Of a stretch of DNA of 32,893 nucleotides, positions 25,806 to 32,893 are shown piece after piece. Both the position numbers and the translations under genes were made by a program. The notes under the pieces are model-generated. The model ran no database searches. It had not been told where the DNA came from and saw nothing but the letters and a program-made list of their open reading frames with translations. Position 1 is the stretch's first letter. Every line of letters starts with the position of its first letter. The DNA comes from Clostridia bacterium (lineage in GTDB: Bacteria; Bacillota; Sulfobacillia; DUSP01). The stretch spans positions 1 through 32,893 of the forward strand of contig DUSP01000020.1 in assembly GCA_012842575.1 (NCBI GenBank), given 5' to 3'.

Positions 25806-26020
25806 GGCGGACTTAAGCGAAAGTACGTCTACGGGGATACGCGGCAGGAAGCAAAAGACCAGCTCGTGAATACACCTGGACACTTGCCGGTGAGCAAAGG
25901 GGTTTACCCGTTGAGCCTCCCGGCAGACAGTAGGGCAGTGCTGTCAAAAACCATCTGGCGTTGGAAGCGGAAGAAATCTGCCGCCTCCTTGCTGCCATCG
26001 CGGGCCTGTCTTCGTTGATA
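25806..26020 (+). pseudogene. Remnant of a phage-type tyrosine recombinase
   Basis: Two integrase-like pieces in different frames. LKRKYVYGDTRQEAKDQL matches the arm-binding N-terminal motif of phage integrases (RKYxYGKTxKEAxxKL). About 30 codons later, in another frame, ALEAEEICRLLAAIAG matches the start of the catalytic domain (LTPEEAxxLLAAIAG). The roughly 100-residue core-binding domain that should separate them is mostly gone and the catalytic residues are absent. It stops about 33 bp from the 3' end of tRNA-Thr, the usual position for an integrase that used the tRNA as attachment site. Confidence 0.6.
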
Positions 26021-26052
26021 CCAGGTTTTACCGTCCGATTTGGGTCTTATAC

Positions 26053-26127
26053 TGGAGCCGATGAAGGGATTCGAACCCTTGACCTGCTGATTACGAATCA
26101 GCCGCTCCACCGCTGAGCTACATCGGC
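26053..26127 (-). tRNA. tRNA-Thr (anticodon CGT)
   Basis: 75-nt cloverleaf with encoded CCA. The acceptor stem GCCGATG/CATCGGC is perfect, the anticodon loop is TTCGTAA on a stem of GCTGA/TCAGC type, and the T arm AGGGTTCGAATCCCT is canonical. The discriminator base is T. A strong promoter lies just upstream. Confidence 0.97.
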
Positions 26128-26147
26128 TCGGCACCTGTTCCAAGGGC

Positions 26148-26176
26148 ATACTAACAAAAATCCCTTGAGAAATCAA
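26148..26176 (-). promoter_or_regulatory. Promoter of tRNA-Thr
   Basis: On the minus strand TTGATT (26176-26171), a 17-base spacer and TAGTAT (26153-26148). The expected start is about 15 bases before the mature tRNA 5' end. Confidence 0.65.
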
Positions 26177-26289
26177 TTCCTCAGCCAAAACCAAGGTGAG
26201 GTGCTTTTCTTCATCAAGGTCTAAGATGTACTTTGCTGCCTACCTCTTTGGTTCATTCGCCAAAGGTAGGTCGCGTGCGACTAGCGGGG

Positions 26290-26324
26290 TGGACGAAACA
26301 GAAGAACCCTCCGCGCTGGGAGGG
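26290..26324 (-). terminator. Probable terminator after the first tRNA-Gly
   Basis: On the minus strand CCCTCC-CAGCGC-GGAGGG followed by TTCTTCTGTTT, about 15 bases downstream of the tRNA-Gly CCA end. Six GC-rich pairs with a T-rich tail. Confidence 0.5.
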
Positions 26325-26338
26325 AACCTTGCCGCTTT

Positions 26339-26413
26339 TGGAGCGAGAGACGGGATTCGAACCCGCGACCCTCGGCTTGGGAAGCCGATATTCTGCCACT
26401 GAACTACTCTCGC
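26339..26413 (-). tRNA. tRNA-Gly (anticodon CCC), copy 1
   Basis: 75 nt with encoded CCA; acceptor GCGAGAG/CTCTCGC, anticodon loop TTCCCAA, T arm CGGGTTCGAATCCCG. It is identical over its full length to the copy at 27683-27757. I see no consensus promoter directly upstream; instead there is a GGAAGCC/GGCTTCC hairpin and hicA. Confidence 0.96.
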
Positions 26414-26415
26414 CC

Positions 26416-26440
26416 GGAAGCCTTGATATTCCTGGCTTCC
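26416..26440 (-). other. Hairpin between hicA and tRNA-Gly copy 1
   Basis: Perfect inverted repeat GGAAGCC (26416-26422) and GGCTTCC (26434-26440) with an 11-base loop, two bases from the tRNA 5' end. There is no T-run, so it could be a processing signal or a weak terminator for hicBA. Confidence 0.4.
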
Positions 26441-26525
26441 AGGGGCCGGTTTAGCCGCTTTCGTCAGGAACCACGGACTAACCCTCTCGTCGGTGTTCAT
26501 TCGCCAGTTCTTCGCAGAATCCTGC

Positions 26526-26759
26526 TCAAACGAGAAGGTTTCTGAACTCGTCAACGGTTAGTCCGGCCTGCCGCAGGATAGACTTCAGAACTCCCTGCTT
26601 TATGTCCCTGTTACCGTGATAAGGAACGACAGTCCTTCTGCCGTCTGGGTGGCGGAGAATGTAATGGCTGCCGGTTACATGGTCAATTTCAAAGCCAAGT
26701 TTCTGGAGGGCGGCAATTGCTTCTCTGGCCTTAAGAATAGGCAGTCCAGGCATACTCAT
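26526..26759 (-). CDS. hicA: HicA-type mRNA interferase toxin
   Basis: 77-residue toxin with the dsRNA-binding-like HicA fold. The pattern KAREAIAALQKLGFEIDHVTGSHYILRHPDG contains the conserved Gly-Ser-His, whose His is the catalytic residue of the family, and ends with the usual LKSILRQAGLTVDEF. By family knowledge it cleaves mRNA in the absence of HicB. The start overlaps the hicB stop by four bases (ATGA), so the two are translationally coupled. The length is normal and the gene looks intact. Confidence 0.93.
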   Translation of the reverse strand: MSMPGLPILKAREAIAALQKLGFEIDHVTGSHYILRHPDGRRTVVPYHGNRDIKQGVLKSILRQAGLTVDEFRNLLV

Positions 26760-26983
26760 GCCACGTCCACGGTAACAGTTTCTACTTCTGCCTTGTCAAG
26801 GCCTGAAGGTAGAGGTTCTCCATGCTTCTTCAGGCTTTCGATGTACCCTCTTATGGCGTCCTCGGCCATTACCAAAGCTTCTTCCTTCGTCTCCCCTTGA
26901 GTGACACAACCAGGTAATGCCGGTACAGAAGCAATGTACCCGCCTTCCTCGGCAGGTTCGAGGTAGACAATGAAGCGGGCCAT
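26756..26983 (-). CDS. hicB: HicB-type antitoxin (short form)
   Basis: 75-residue antitoxin with the partly degraded RNase H-like HicB fold: EEGGYIASVPALPGCVTQGETKEEALVMAEDAIRGYIESLKKHGEPLP. It neutralises HicA by direct binding. This short type has no C-terminal DNA-binding domain visible, so autoregulation may need another factor. The ATG follows a perfect GGAGGTGA at ten bases, consistent with antitoxin being made in excess. The antitoxin comes first, which is the reverse of the common hicAB order but known for this family. Confidence 0.93.
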   Translation of the reverse strand: MARFIVYLEPAEEGGYIASVPALPGCVTQGETKEEALVMAEDAIRGYIESLKKHGEPLPSGLDKAEVETVTVDVA

Positions 26984-27113
26984 AAGACAAATCTCACCTC
27001 CAGGTGAACCTATAAAGCATTGTTTCTTGCCTCTGGCTGAAGTATGTTCGTTAAGGCTTTTTCGCTATGGAGCACCGCATTTGTTCTCCATCTCAGGTTT
27101 CTTTTTCGCCGAG
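26984..27113 (-). other. hicB leader region
   Basis: AT-richer spacer. On the minus strand, ATGGAG and CTCCAT can pair around a 13-base loop (about 27066-27090), followed by GCGAAAAAGCC. A TTTATAGG string lies 30-40 bases before hicB as a possible -10, without a good -35. Confidence 0.35.
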
Positions 27114-27275
27114 TTATTTTTTCCTCTTGATGGAGCGAATTTTCCTCAACTCCTCCTTACAAAGTATTGTGTTCGCTTCCCTCAGGGAGAGTTTCCCCCG
27201 TTTATACTGCTTGTATATCCTTTCCCTTAGACGGGCCTTCTTCTGTTCTTCCGGTGGCCTGCTGTAAACTGGCAT
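27114..27275 (-). CDS. Small basic helical protein of unknown function
   Basis: 53-codon ORF (MPVYSRPPEEQKKARLRERI and on to ELRKIRSIKRKK). Composition is strongly charged (Lys, Arg, Glu) with helix-like spacing and no hydrophobic segment, so a nucleic-acid-binding protein is possible, which is inference. It lies between the integrase remnant and hicB, all on the same strand. No good ribosome binding site was found, so translation is uncertain. It could instead be the out-of-frame tail of the decayed recombinase. Confidence 0.4.
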   Translation of the reverse strand: MPVYSRPPEEQKKARLRERIYKQYKRGKLSLREANTILCKEELRKIRSIKRKK

Positions 27276-27289
27276 CTTGCTTGGTGGCT

Positions 27290-27612
27290 TGCAAAAGCAG
27301 CAAACCTCGATATTCTTCCTTTGTGCGTGCAGGTAAAAAACCTTGCATACCAGTTGAAGAATGCTTTGAGGTACTTCAGCTTGATGTTCCGGTAGCCGGG
27401 CGAGGACGGCTGGCTGAAGTAGTGTACGGTGGCTTTCCGTACGGCTTCATAAGTGCAGGCGTTGCGGCAGGTCTCCAGGAACTTCCCAACGTGCCAGGGT
27501 AGTCGTTCAGGGCGCGTTTGGCTAAACCGTCAGCTTGTCTGGCGAGGAGGAACTCCTCCAGGGCTAAGGATAAGTCAGACACCTTAGGTTTCAGTCTGGT
27601 TAGTTTGCTCAT
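27290..27612 (-). pseudogene. Frameshifted N-terminal fragment of a XerC/D-like tyrosine recombinase
   Basis: Starts MSKLTRLKPKVSDLSLALEE, then FLLARQADGLAKRALNDYPGTLG, after which a one-base shift near 27482 is needed to continue as KFLETCRNACTYEAV and, later, YRNIKLKYLKAFFNWYAR. This is the SAM-like core-binding domain of tyrosine recombinases. The catalytic domain with its Arg-His-Arg-Tyr residues is absent. It begins 71 bp downstream of tRNA-Gly copy 2, a typical integrase position next to an attachment site. Confidence 0.7.
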
Positions 27613-27617
27613 AATGA

Positions 27618-27653
27618 GACCCTCCCAGCGACTTCGGACTTTTTGGGAGGGTC
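27618..27653. repeat. Perfect 9-bp inverted repeat between tRNA-Gly copy 2 and the recombinase remnant
   Basis: GACCCTCCC (27618-27626) and GGGAGGGTC (27645-27653) with an 18-base loop. On the minus strand it is followed by TCATTATG without a T-run. It may act as tRNA terminator or recombinase site; it overlaps the recombinase leader. Confidence 0.5.
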
Positions 27654-27682
27654 AGTCCGCAAAAACCTAGATTTTTCAAGGC

Positions 27683-27757
27683 TGGAGCGAGAGACGGGAT
27701 TCGAACCCGCGACCCTCGGCTTGGGAAGCCGATATTCTGCCACTGAACTACTCTCGC
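27683..27757 (-). tRNA. tRNA-Gly (anticodon CCC), copy 2
   Basis: Same 75-nt sequence as the copy at 26339-26413, including CCA. Identity stops within about two bases of the gene on each side. It has a strong promoter upstream, unlike copy 1. Confidence 0.96.
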
Positions 27758-27814
27758 CCCCGTTTTTAAACCCGATTCTCGCTACCTGATTTCTTAGCCG
27801 CCTGTTCACTCGTA

Positions 27815-27843
27815 ATTGTAGTCGGAAAATTGACCGAATGCAA
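27815..27843 (-). promoter_or_regulatory. Promoter of tRNA-Gly copy 2
   Basis: On the minus strand TTGCAT (27843-27838), a 17-base spacer and TACAAT (27820-27815), near-consensus. The mature tRNA begins about 58 bases after the -10, which implies a leader to be trimmed. Confidence 0.65.
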
Positions 27844-27887
27844 GAGGAGGATTCCATTCCAGAGCGACGAATAAAAGACCCAGAGAG

Positions 27888-27940
27888 CAAGGCCACGAAG
27901 GCGCTTGCGCGGTCTGTAGACCGGGCGCTTCGTGGCCTTG
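27888..27940 (+). promoter_or_regulatory. Long hairpin in the leader of the ECF transporter gene
   Basis: CAAGGCCACGAAG(G)CGC pairs with GCGCTTCGTGGCCTTG over about 16 pairs with one bulged base, capped by an inner CGGTCT-GT-AGACCG stem. It ends 25 bases before the S-component start and is followed by AGCTTGTTTC, a poor U-tract. It may be an attenuator or riboswitch platform. I could not match the upstream 50 bases to a riboswitch class I know. Confidence 0.6.
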
Positions 27941-27964
27941 AGCTTGTTTCGGTGGGGGTGTATC

Positions 27965-28519
27965 ATGATGGATCCGCTAAGTCCGTTAAGAAGGATCGCT
28001 TTAGGCGCCTTGTTCGTCGCCCTCGGAATTCTCATACCCGTGATGTTTCATGCGGTGGGCCTGGGATCCGTGTTTTTGCCCATGCACATTCCCATCCTGA
28101 TGTGTGGCTTTTTCTGCGGTCCCGCCGTCGGGTTCACGGTCGGGTTTGTCACACCGTTACTCTCGGCCGTCTTCACCGGGATGCCACCGCTTATGCCCCC
28201 CGTGGCACAGGGAATGATGTTGGAGCTCGCCACATATGGCCTCGTCACCGCGCTGCTTTACCAGCGCACCAAACTCGGCGTCTACCCGGTCCTAATACTC
28301 GCCATGGGGGCGGGCCGGCTCGTTTACGGCCTCCTGGGATTTTCACTGCTTCCCCTGTTCGGACTACAAAAGATACATCCTCTGTTCCCGTTGACGTACG
28401 GGCTCCTTCGCGGCATTCCGGGCGTCGTAATCCAACTGTTGCTCATTCCGACAGTGGTCTCTTTAATGGAGCGCAGCCCACATGTTCTTTTCGTCAAGAC
28501 CAGGCGGACGATGTCGTAA
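27965..28519 (+). CDS. ECF transporter substrate-binding S component
   Basis: 184-residue integral membrane protein with about six hydrophobic helices. The sequence IALGALFVALGILIPV, then FLPMHIPILMCGFFCGPAVG and VTPLLSAVFTGMPPLMPPVA is typical of vitamin-type energy-coupling-factor S components. It would need shared EcfT and EcfA subunits, which are not encoded in this window. The ATG at 27965 (followed by a second ATG) follows GGTGGGGG at six bases. Substrate unknown. The next gene, 72 bp away, is a SAM methyltransferase, so the two may be cotranscribed. Confidence 0.85.
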   Translation: MMDPLSPLRRIALGALFVALGILIPVMFHAVGLGSVFLPMHIPILMCGFFCGPAVGFTVGFVTPLLSAVFTGMPPLMPPVAQGMMLELATYGLVTALLYQRTKLGVYPVLILAMGAGRLVYGLLGFSLLPLFGLQKIHPLFPLTYGLLRGIPGVVIQLLLIPTVVSLMERSPHVLFVKTRRTMS

Positions 28520-28591
28520 GCACCCCGCCAATCCGCACGGCGAGGCGCGGCGCACGTAAATCTAGGGGCTGCTTTGGAGGCAAGAGTCAGG

Positions 28592-29224
28592 ATGTCATGC
28601 GAGCGAGGTTTCTCCGAGAAAGAGCGCTACTTCGATGATCTCGCCCCCACCTGGGATCACCGGCCTACCGCCGATGCAGATACCATCGACCGGATACTCT
28701 CCTTTGTGGACATCAGGCCAGGTGCGGCAGTCCTCGATCTCGGCACGGGAACGGGCCTGCTCATACCTCATCTTCTCGGCCTCGTCGGAGATAAAGGTCA
28801 CGTATACGCAGTGGACATATCAGCGGGGATGCTCAACCGCGTCCGCCAACGAATCGATCCCTTTCCGCCAAACCTTTCATTGGTGCGCGCCTCTGCCGAA
28901 AACCTGCCGTTTCCCGACGCTTCCATGAATAACGTGATATGCTTCGCCGCATTTCCCCATTTCGACGACAAAGTCGCCGCGCTGAAAGAAATGCGCCGCG
29001 TGCTGAAGCCGGACGGCGTAGTCCTCATAGCCCATGCTCGGGGGCGGCACGCAATAAATCGTATGCACCGTACGGCATCCGGCCCCATAGCTCATGATCT
29101 CGTGCCCGCGCCCCGGGCCATGCGAGCGCTTCTGCGCGAGGCAGGTCTGATGACGGAAAATCTAATTGACAGGCCCGACCTTTACCTGGTAGTAGCGCGT
29201 TCAGCCGCTTCCGGACGTACGTAG
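28592..29224 (+). CDS. Class I SAM-dependent methyltransferase
   Basis: 210-residue cytosolic methyltransferase of the Methyltransf_11/UbiE-like group. Motif I is VLDLGTGTGLLIPHLL, the acidic end of strand 2 is VYAVDISAGML, and motif III/IV runs ASAENLPFPDASMNNVICF. VLKPDGVVLIAH follows. The short C-terminus gives no substrate clue. The ATG at 28592 follows GGAGG at 11 bases; an upstream TTG at 28574 lies before the ribosome binding site and is unlikely. It probably shares an operon with the ECF S component and converges with purA. Confidence 0.87.
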   Translation: MSCERGFSEKERYFDDLAPTWDHRPTADADTIDRILSFVDIRPGAAVLDLGTGTGLLIPHLLGLVGDKGHVYAVDISAGMLNRVRQRIDPFPPNLSLVRASAENLPFPDASMNNVICFAAFPHFDDKVAALKEMRRVLKPDGVVLIAHARGRHAINRMHRTASGPIAHDLVPAPRAMRALLREAGLMTENLIDRPDLYLVVARSAASGRT

Positions 29225-29252
29225 CCCTCACGCAGTCGCCCGGTGTCGGTAT

Positions 29253-29300
29253 CCAAAGGCCGTGTCCGCCGAGTACCAACCGGCGTGGCCCAGCCTTTGG
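29253..29300. other. Inverted repeat between convergent methyltransferase and purA genes
   Basis: CCAAAGGC (29253-29260) and GCCTTTGG (29293-29300) pair perfectly, with inner CCGCC/GGCGT-region stems (CGCCG with CGGCG). No T-run follows on either strand. It may be a factor-dependent or bidirectional terminator. Confidence 0.45.
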
Positions 29301-29347
29301 AACCGCAATTCGGCCGTCATGACGCCTCCGCGGACTCATGCGGACCG

Positions 29348-30631
<1,284 letters not shown>

Positions 30632-30670
30632 CTAGATCCCCTTCCTCGCGCGCGATGTAATCCGCTCGCC

Positions 30671-32008
30671 TCACATCTGGGCCGCCCGCGCCTTTTCAAT
30701 GGACACGAAACGACCGATTTCCTTGAGGAATACGAGTTCCACGGTGTCAGTGGGCCCGTTTCTCTGCTTCGCCACTATAATCTCGGCGATGTTACGCTTG
30801 TCGGTATCCCGGTTATAGTATTCATCTCTGTATATGAACGCAACCACGTCCGCGTCTTGTTCGATCGCCCCCGACTCTCGCAAGTCTGAGAGGAGCGGGC
30901 GACGATCCGTCCGCTGTTCAACGGCTCTAGATAACTGGGAGGCCGCGACTACAGGAACCTTCAGTTCCCGCGCCAAGGCCTTCAGCGACCGGGATATATC
31001 GGAAATCTCCTGTTGCCGGTTCTCCGTCCGTCCCCTCGTTTGTACGAGTTGCAGGTAGTCCACGATCACGAGGCCGAGATCCCTTTCCGCCTTGAGACGA
31101 CGAGCTTTTGCCCGGATCTCCATGACCGTGGCGCTCGGCGTGTCGTCAATGTAAATGGGCGCCTCACTCAAACGCCCCAACGCGTGAGACATCTTGGTCC
31201 AATCCGAATCGGTCAAAAACCCCGTGCGGAGCCGCTGGCTATCTACGCCCGCTTCCGCGCACAGAAGTCTCTGAGCCACTTGCTCCCGAGACATCTCGAG
31301 ACTGAAGATCAACCCTGGGATCTGATGCCCCACCGCCGCGTTTCGCAAGATGTTGAGGCAGAACATGGTTTTGCCCATGGAGGGTCTCGCGGCGACCACG
31401 ATGAGGTCAGAGGGTTGTAGGCCCGCCGTAAGGTCATCAAGATCCTTAAAACCAGTGGGCACCCCCGTGACGCCGCTCTTTTGGGCATAAACGTGTTCGA
31501 TTTGTTCGATGGTATCCATCAGGACCTGCTTGAGCGGATAGTACCCCTGGTCGGTTCGCTTTTGGGCCACCTGGAAGATGGCTTGCTGCGCTTCGTCGAG
31601 GAGGGTTTCTACCTCCTCTCTTGCCGCATAACTTCTCCCGACGATGTCGGTCGCCGCCCTTATCAGGTTCCTCAAAACGGCCTTTTCCTCAACGATGCGT
31701 GCGTAATACTCGACGTTGGCAGCGGTAGGAACGGAGTTGGCCAACGTCCCGAGGTACGCTATCCCCCCGCATTCTTCAAGTCTGCCGCATTGTCGGAGTC
31801 TCTCGGCGGTAGTGACTACATCCACCGCTTCGCCGCGCTCGAAGAGGTACATGGCCGCCTCGAAGATGTGACGGTGAACGTCTCGATAAAAGTGATCGGG
31901 TTCGAGCATTTCCGCCGTCTTGATAAGGGCGTCCCTATCGATCAATATGGAACCGAGCACGGATTGCTCGGCTTCTATGCTTTGAGGTGGAACCCGGTCT
32001 TCTGTCAC
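30671..32008 (-). CDS. dnaB: Replicative DNA helicase DnaB (DnaC in Bacillus naming)
   Basis: Hexameric fork helicase. The N-terminal primase-interacting helical domain begins VPPQSIEAEQSVLGSILID. The RecA-like ATPase has Walker A ARPSMGKT (about residues 207-214), Walker B LGLVIVDYLQLV and the arginine-finger region SQLSRAVEQRTDRRPLLSDLRESGAIEQDAD. Length is normal at 445 residues. The open frame begins at a GTG (32023) inside the ribosome binding site AGGTGGTGA; the GTG at 32008, eight bases after it, gives the usual short lead, so it is preferred. It lies immediately after the Lon-family protease gene (15 bp) and before purA. Confidence 0.97.
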   Translation of the reverse strand: MTEDRVPPQSIEAEQSVLGSILIDRDALIKTAEMLEPDHFYRDVHRHIFEAAMYLFERGEAVDVVTTAERLRQCGRLEECGGIAYLGTLANSVPTAANVEYYARIVEEKAVLRNLIRAATDIVGRSYAAREEVETLLDEAQQAIFQVAQKRTDQGYYPLKQVLMDTIEQIEHVYAQKSGVTGVPTGFKDLDDLTAGLQPSDLIVVAARPSMGKTMFCLNILRNAAVGHQIPGLIFSLEMSREQVAQRLLCAEAGVDSQRLRTGFLTDSDWTKMSHALGRLSEAPIYIDDTPSATVMEIRAKARRLKAERDLGLVIVDYLQLVQTRGRTENRQQEISDISRSLKALARELKVPVVAASQLSRAVEQRTDRRPLLSDLRESGAIEQDADVVAFIYRDEYYNRDTDKRNIAEIIVAKQRNGPTDTVELVFLKEIGRFVSIEKARAAQM

Positions 32009-32023
32009 GGATGCGGTCACCAC

Positions 32024-32893
32024 CTAGGTCCAAACCACATGTCGCAAGGCTTCTTCTGCCGTTTCCACACCGACTACGTCAATGCCGGCTACCTCATGGT
32101 TTACATCGTTTCTGTTGGCCGAAGGGATGACTATTTTCTTCATCCCCGCTTGTTTCGCGCCGTATATTTTCTCGTGGATGCCACCCACCGCCTTCACCTT
32201 ACCCTGTATAGAGATCTCACCGGTTACGGCTACGTTCTGTCGAAGCGGAATCTTTTTTATGGCGCTCGCGATCACCAAAGCCATAGCAAGGCCGGCAGAC
32301 GGCCCGTCGATCAGGCCGCCACCCACCACGTTTACGTGAATATCGTAATCCGTTACGTCTTCGCCCGTGATTTGGCGGACAACCGACAAGGCATTGAAGA
32401 CCGAGTCCCGCGCCATGTTACCCGCAGCCTCGTTGAACCGTACGGTACCTCTACCCTTCTCGCGAGCGGGGAAGGCTACCGCTTCGATTTCTATTACCGA
32501 ACCCACGTAGCCGAGCACACCCAAACCAAAGATTCGGGCTACTTCGGGTGCGTCTTTGGCTTTCTGGACCACGGCGGGGGCAAACCGACCATTCTGAAGC
32601 ACCTCTAAAACGACGTCCTTGGTTATCTTTATTTGCAACCCCTCGCCACGCGCGGGATTCGCCCGCTTTTTCCCTCCCGGGTCCTGGGCTTTGGAGACTG
32701 CTGCCCGGAAGTCGGCCCTGTTCAGGGCGAGGCTATAGGCATCAGCCAGGATGCCGATGGCCTTCCTGCCCTCCACTGTATACTGGCTGATCAAGGAGGC
32801 TACGCCTGGCGCGAGACTGGCTCCCAACTTCCTCGACGCCGACTTGACTATCTTTACTATATGCTCAGGAGAAAGGGGGTCAAAGAACACCTC
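32024..32893 (-). CDS. Lon-family protease, C-terminal half (5' end outside window)
   Basis: About 290 residues are visible. The first 65 resemble the AAA+ small alpha-helical lid (SPEHIVKIVKSASRKL, then EGRKAIGILADAYSLAL). The remainder is a Lon proteolytic domain with nucleophile Ser in GGGLIDGPSAGLAMAL, the partner Lys in GGIHEKIYGAKQAG, and the VTGEISIQGKVKAVGG block. The context before dnaB and the lack of a long N-terminal domain in view suggest a LonB/LonC-type protein, but the deciding ATPase motifs lie outside the window. The frame is open to the right edge. Confidence 0.9.
   Translation of the reverse strand, partial: EVFFDPLSPEHIVKIVKSASRKLGASLAPGVASLISQYTVEGRKAIGILADAYSLALNRADFRAAVSKAQDPGGKKRANPARGEGLQIKITKDVVLEVLQNGRFAPAVVQKAKDAPEVARIFGLGVLGYVGSVIEIEAVAFPAREKGRGTVRFNEAAGNMARDSVFNALSVVRQITGEDVTDYDIHVNVVGGGLIDGPSAGLAMALVIASAIKKIPLRQNVAVTGEISIQGKVKAVGGIHEKIYGAKQAGMKKIVIPSANRNDVNHEVAGIDVVGVETAEEALRHVVWT

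Noticed and set aside
31481-32608. Long plus-strand open frame (about 375 codons) opposite dnaB and the Lon-family gene
   Set aside because: It lies wholly antisense to two clear genes and has no ribosome binding site or recognisable domain; such shadows are common in GC-rich DNA.

Overview
This window looks like chromosomal DNA from a GC-rich, probably thermophilic, member of the Bacillota (Firmicutes). Five things support this: an RNA polymerase delta subunit (rpoE), a complete WalR-WalK-YycH-YycI two-component cluster, a lysine (L-box) riboswitch ahead of lysA, many strong GGAGG-type ribosome binding sites with frequent GTG/TTG starts, and a Lon-type protease / dnaB / purA order. I cannot name the genus from sequence alone.

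Layout. 1-6124 (minus strand): speE, argS, rpoE, pyrG, sppA. Next come two plus-strand cell-envelope genes: a class A penicillin-binding protein and the HtrA/DegP protease. 9797-17468 (minus strand) is an envelope-stress operon: walR, walK, yycH, yycI, murA, which places sensor, regulator, accessory proteins and the first committed peptidoglycan enzyme together. A roughly 960-bp divergent spacer holds direct repeats, a possible small repeat-peptide ORF, a lysine riboswitch and its terminator. lysA follows on the plus strand and faces a LysM-G5-M23 peptidase on the minus strand. A 576-bp spacer separates that peptidase from a divergent second LysM-M23 peptidase.

23428-27757 is the accessory part: a DUF169 protein, a 14-TM DHA2-type exporter, two decayed tyrosine recombinases, a HicBA toxin-antitoxin pair, tRNA-Thr(CGT), and two identical tRNA-Gly(CCC) genes that bracket hicBA and one recombinase remnant. 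It looks like the eroded remains of tRNA-targeted integrative elements. After it come an ECF transporter S component with a SAM methyltransferase (plus strand) and the minus-strand lon-dnaB-purA operon, which enters from the right edge.

Two themes cross the window. First, cell-envelope control: WalRK with YycH and YycI, MurA, PBP1A, HtrA and two M23 peptidases lie within about 17 kb, and lysA supplies lysine from the meso-diaminopimelate cell-wall precursor. Second, short tandem duplications of 9 to 24 bp occur inside or beside conserved genes (argS, the speE 3' end, the murA start region), one of which duplicated the murA ribosome binding site. I did not find a convincing new multi-gene defence or biosynthetic system. 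The best candidates for new biology are the tRNA-Gly-bracketed hicBA mini-island, a small ORF with repeated GPVNNEFVPTP peptides beside walR, an ArgRS lacking the usual HIGH signature, and several structured leader regions.
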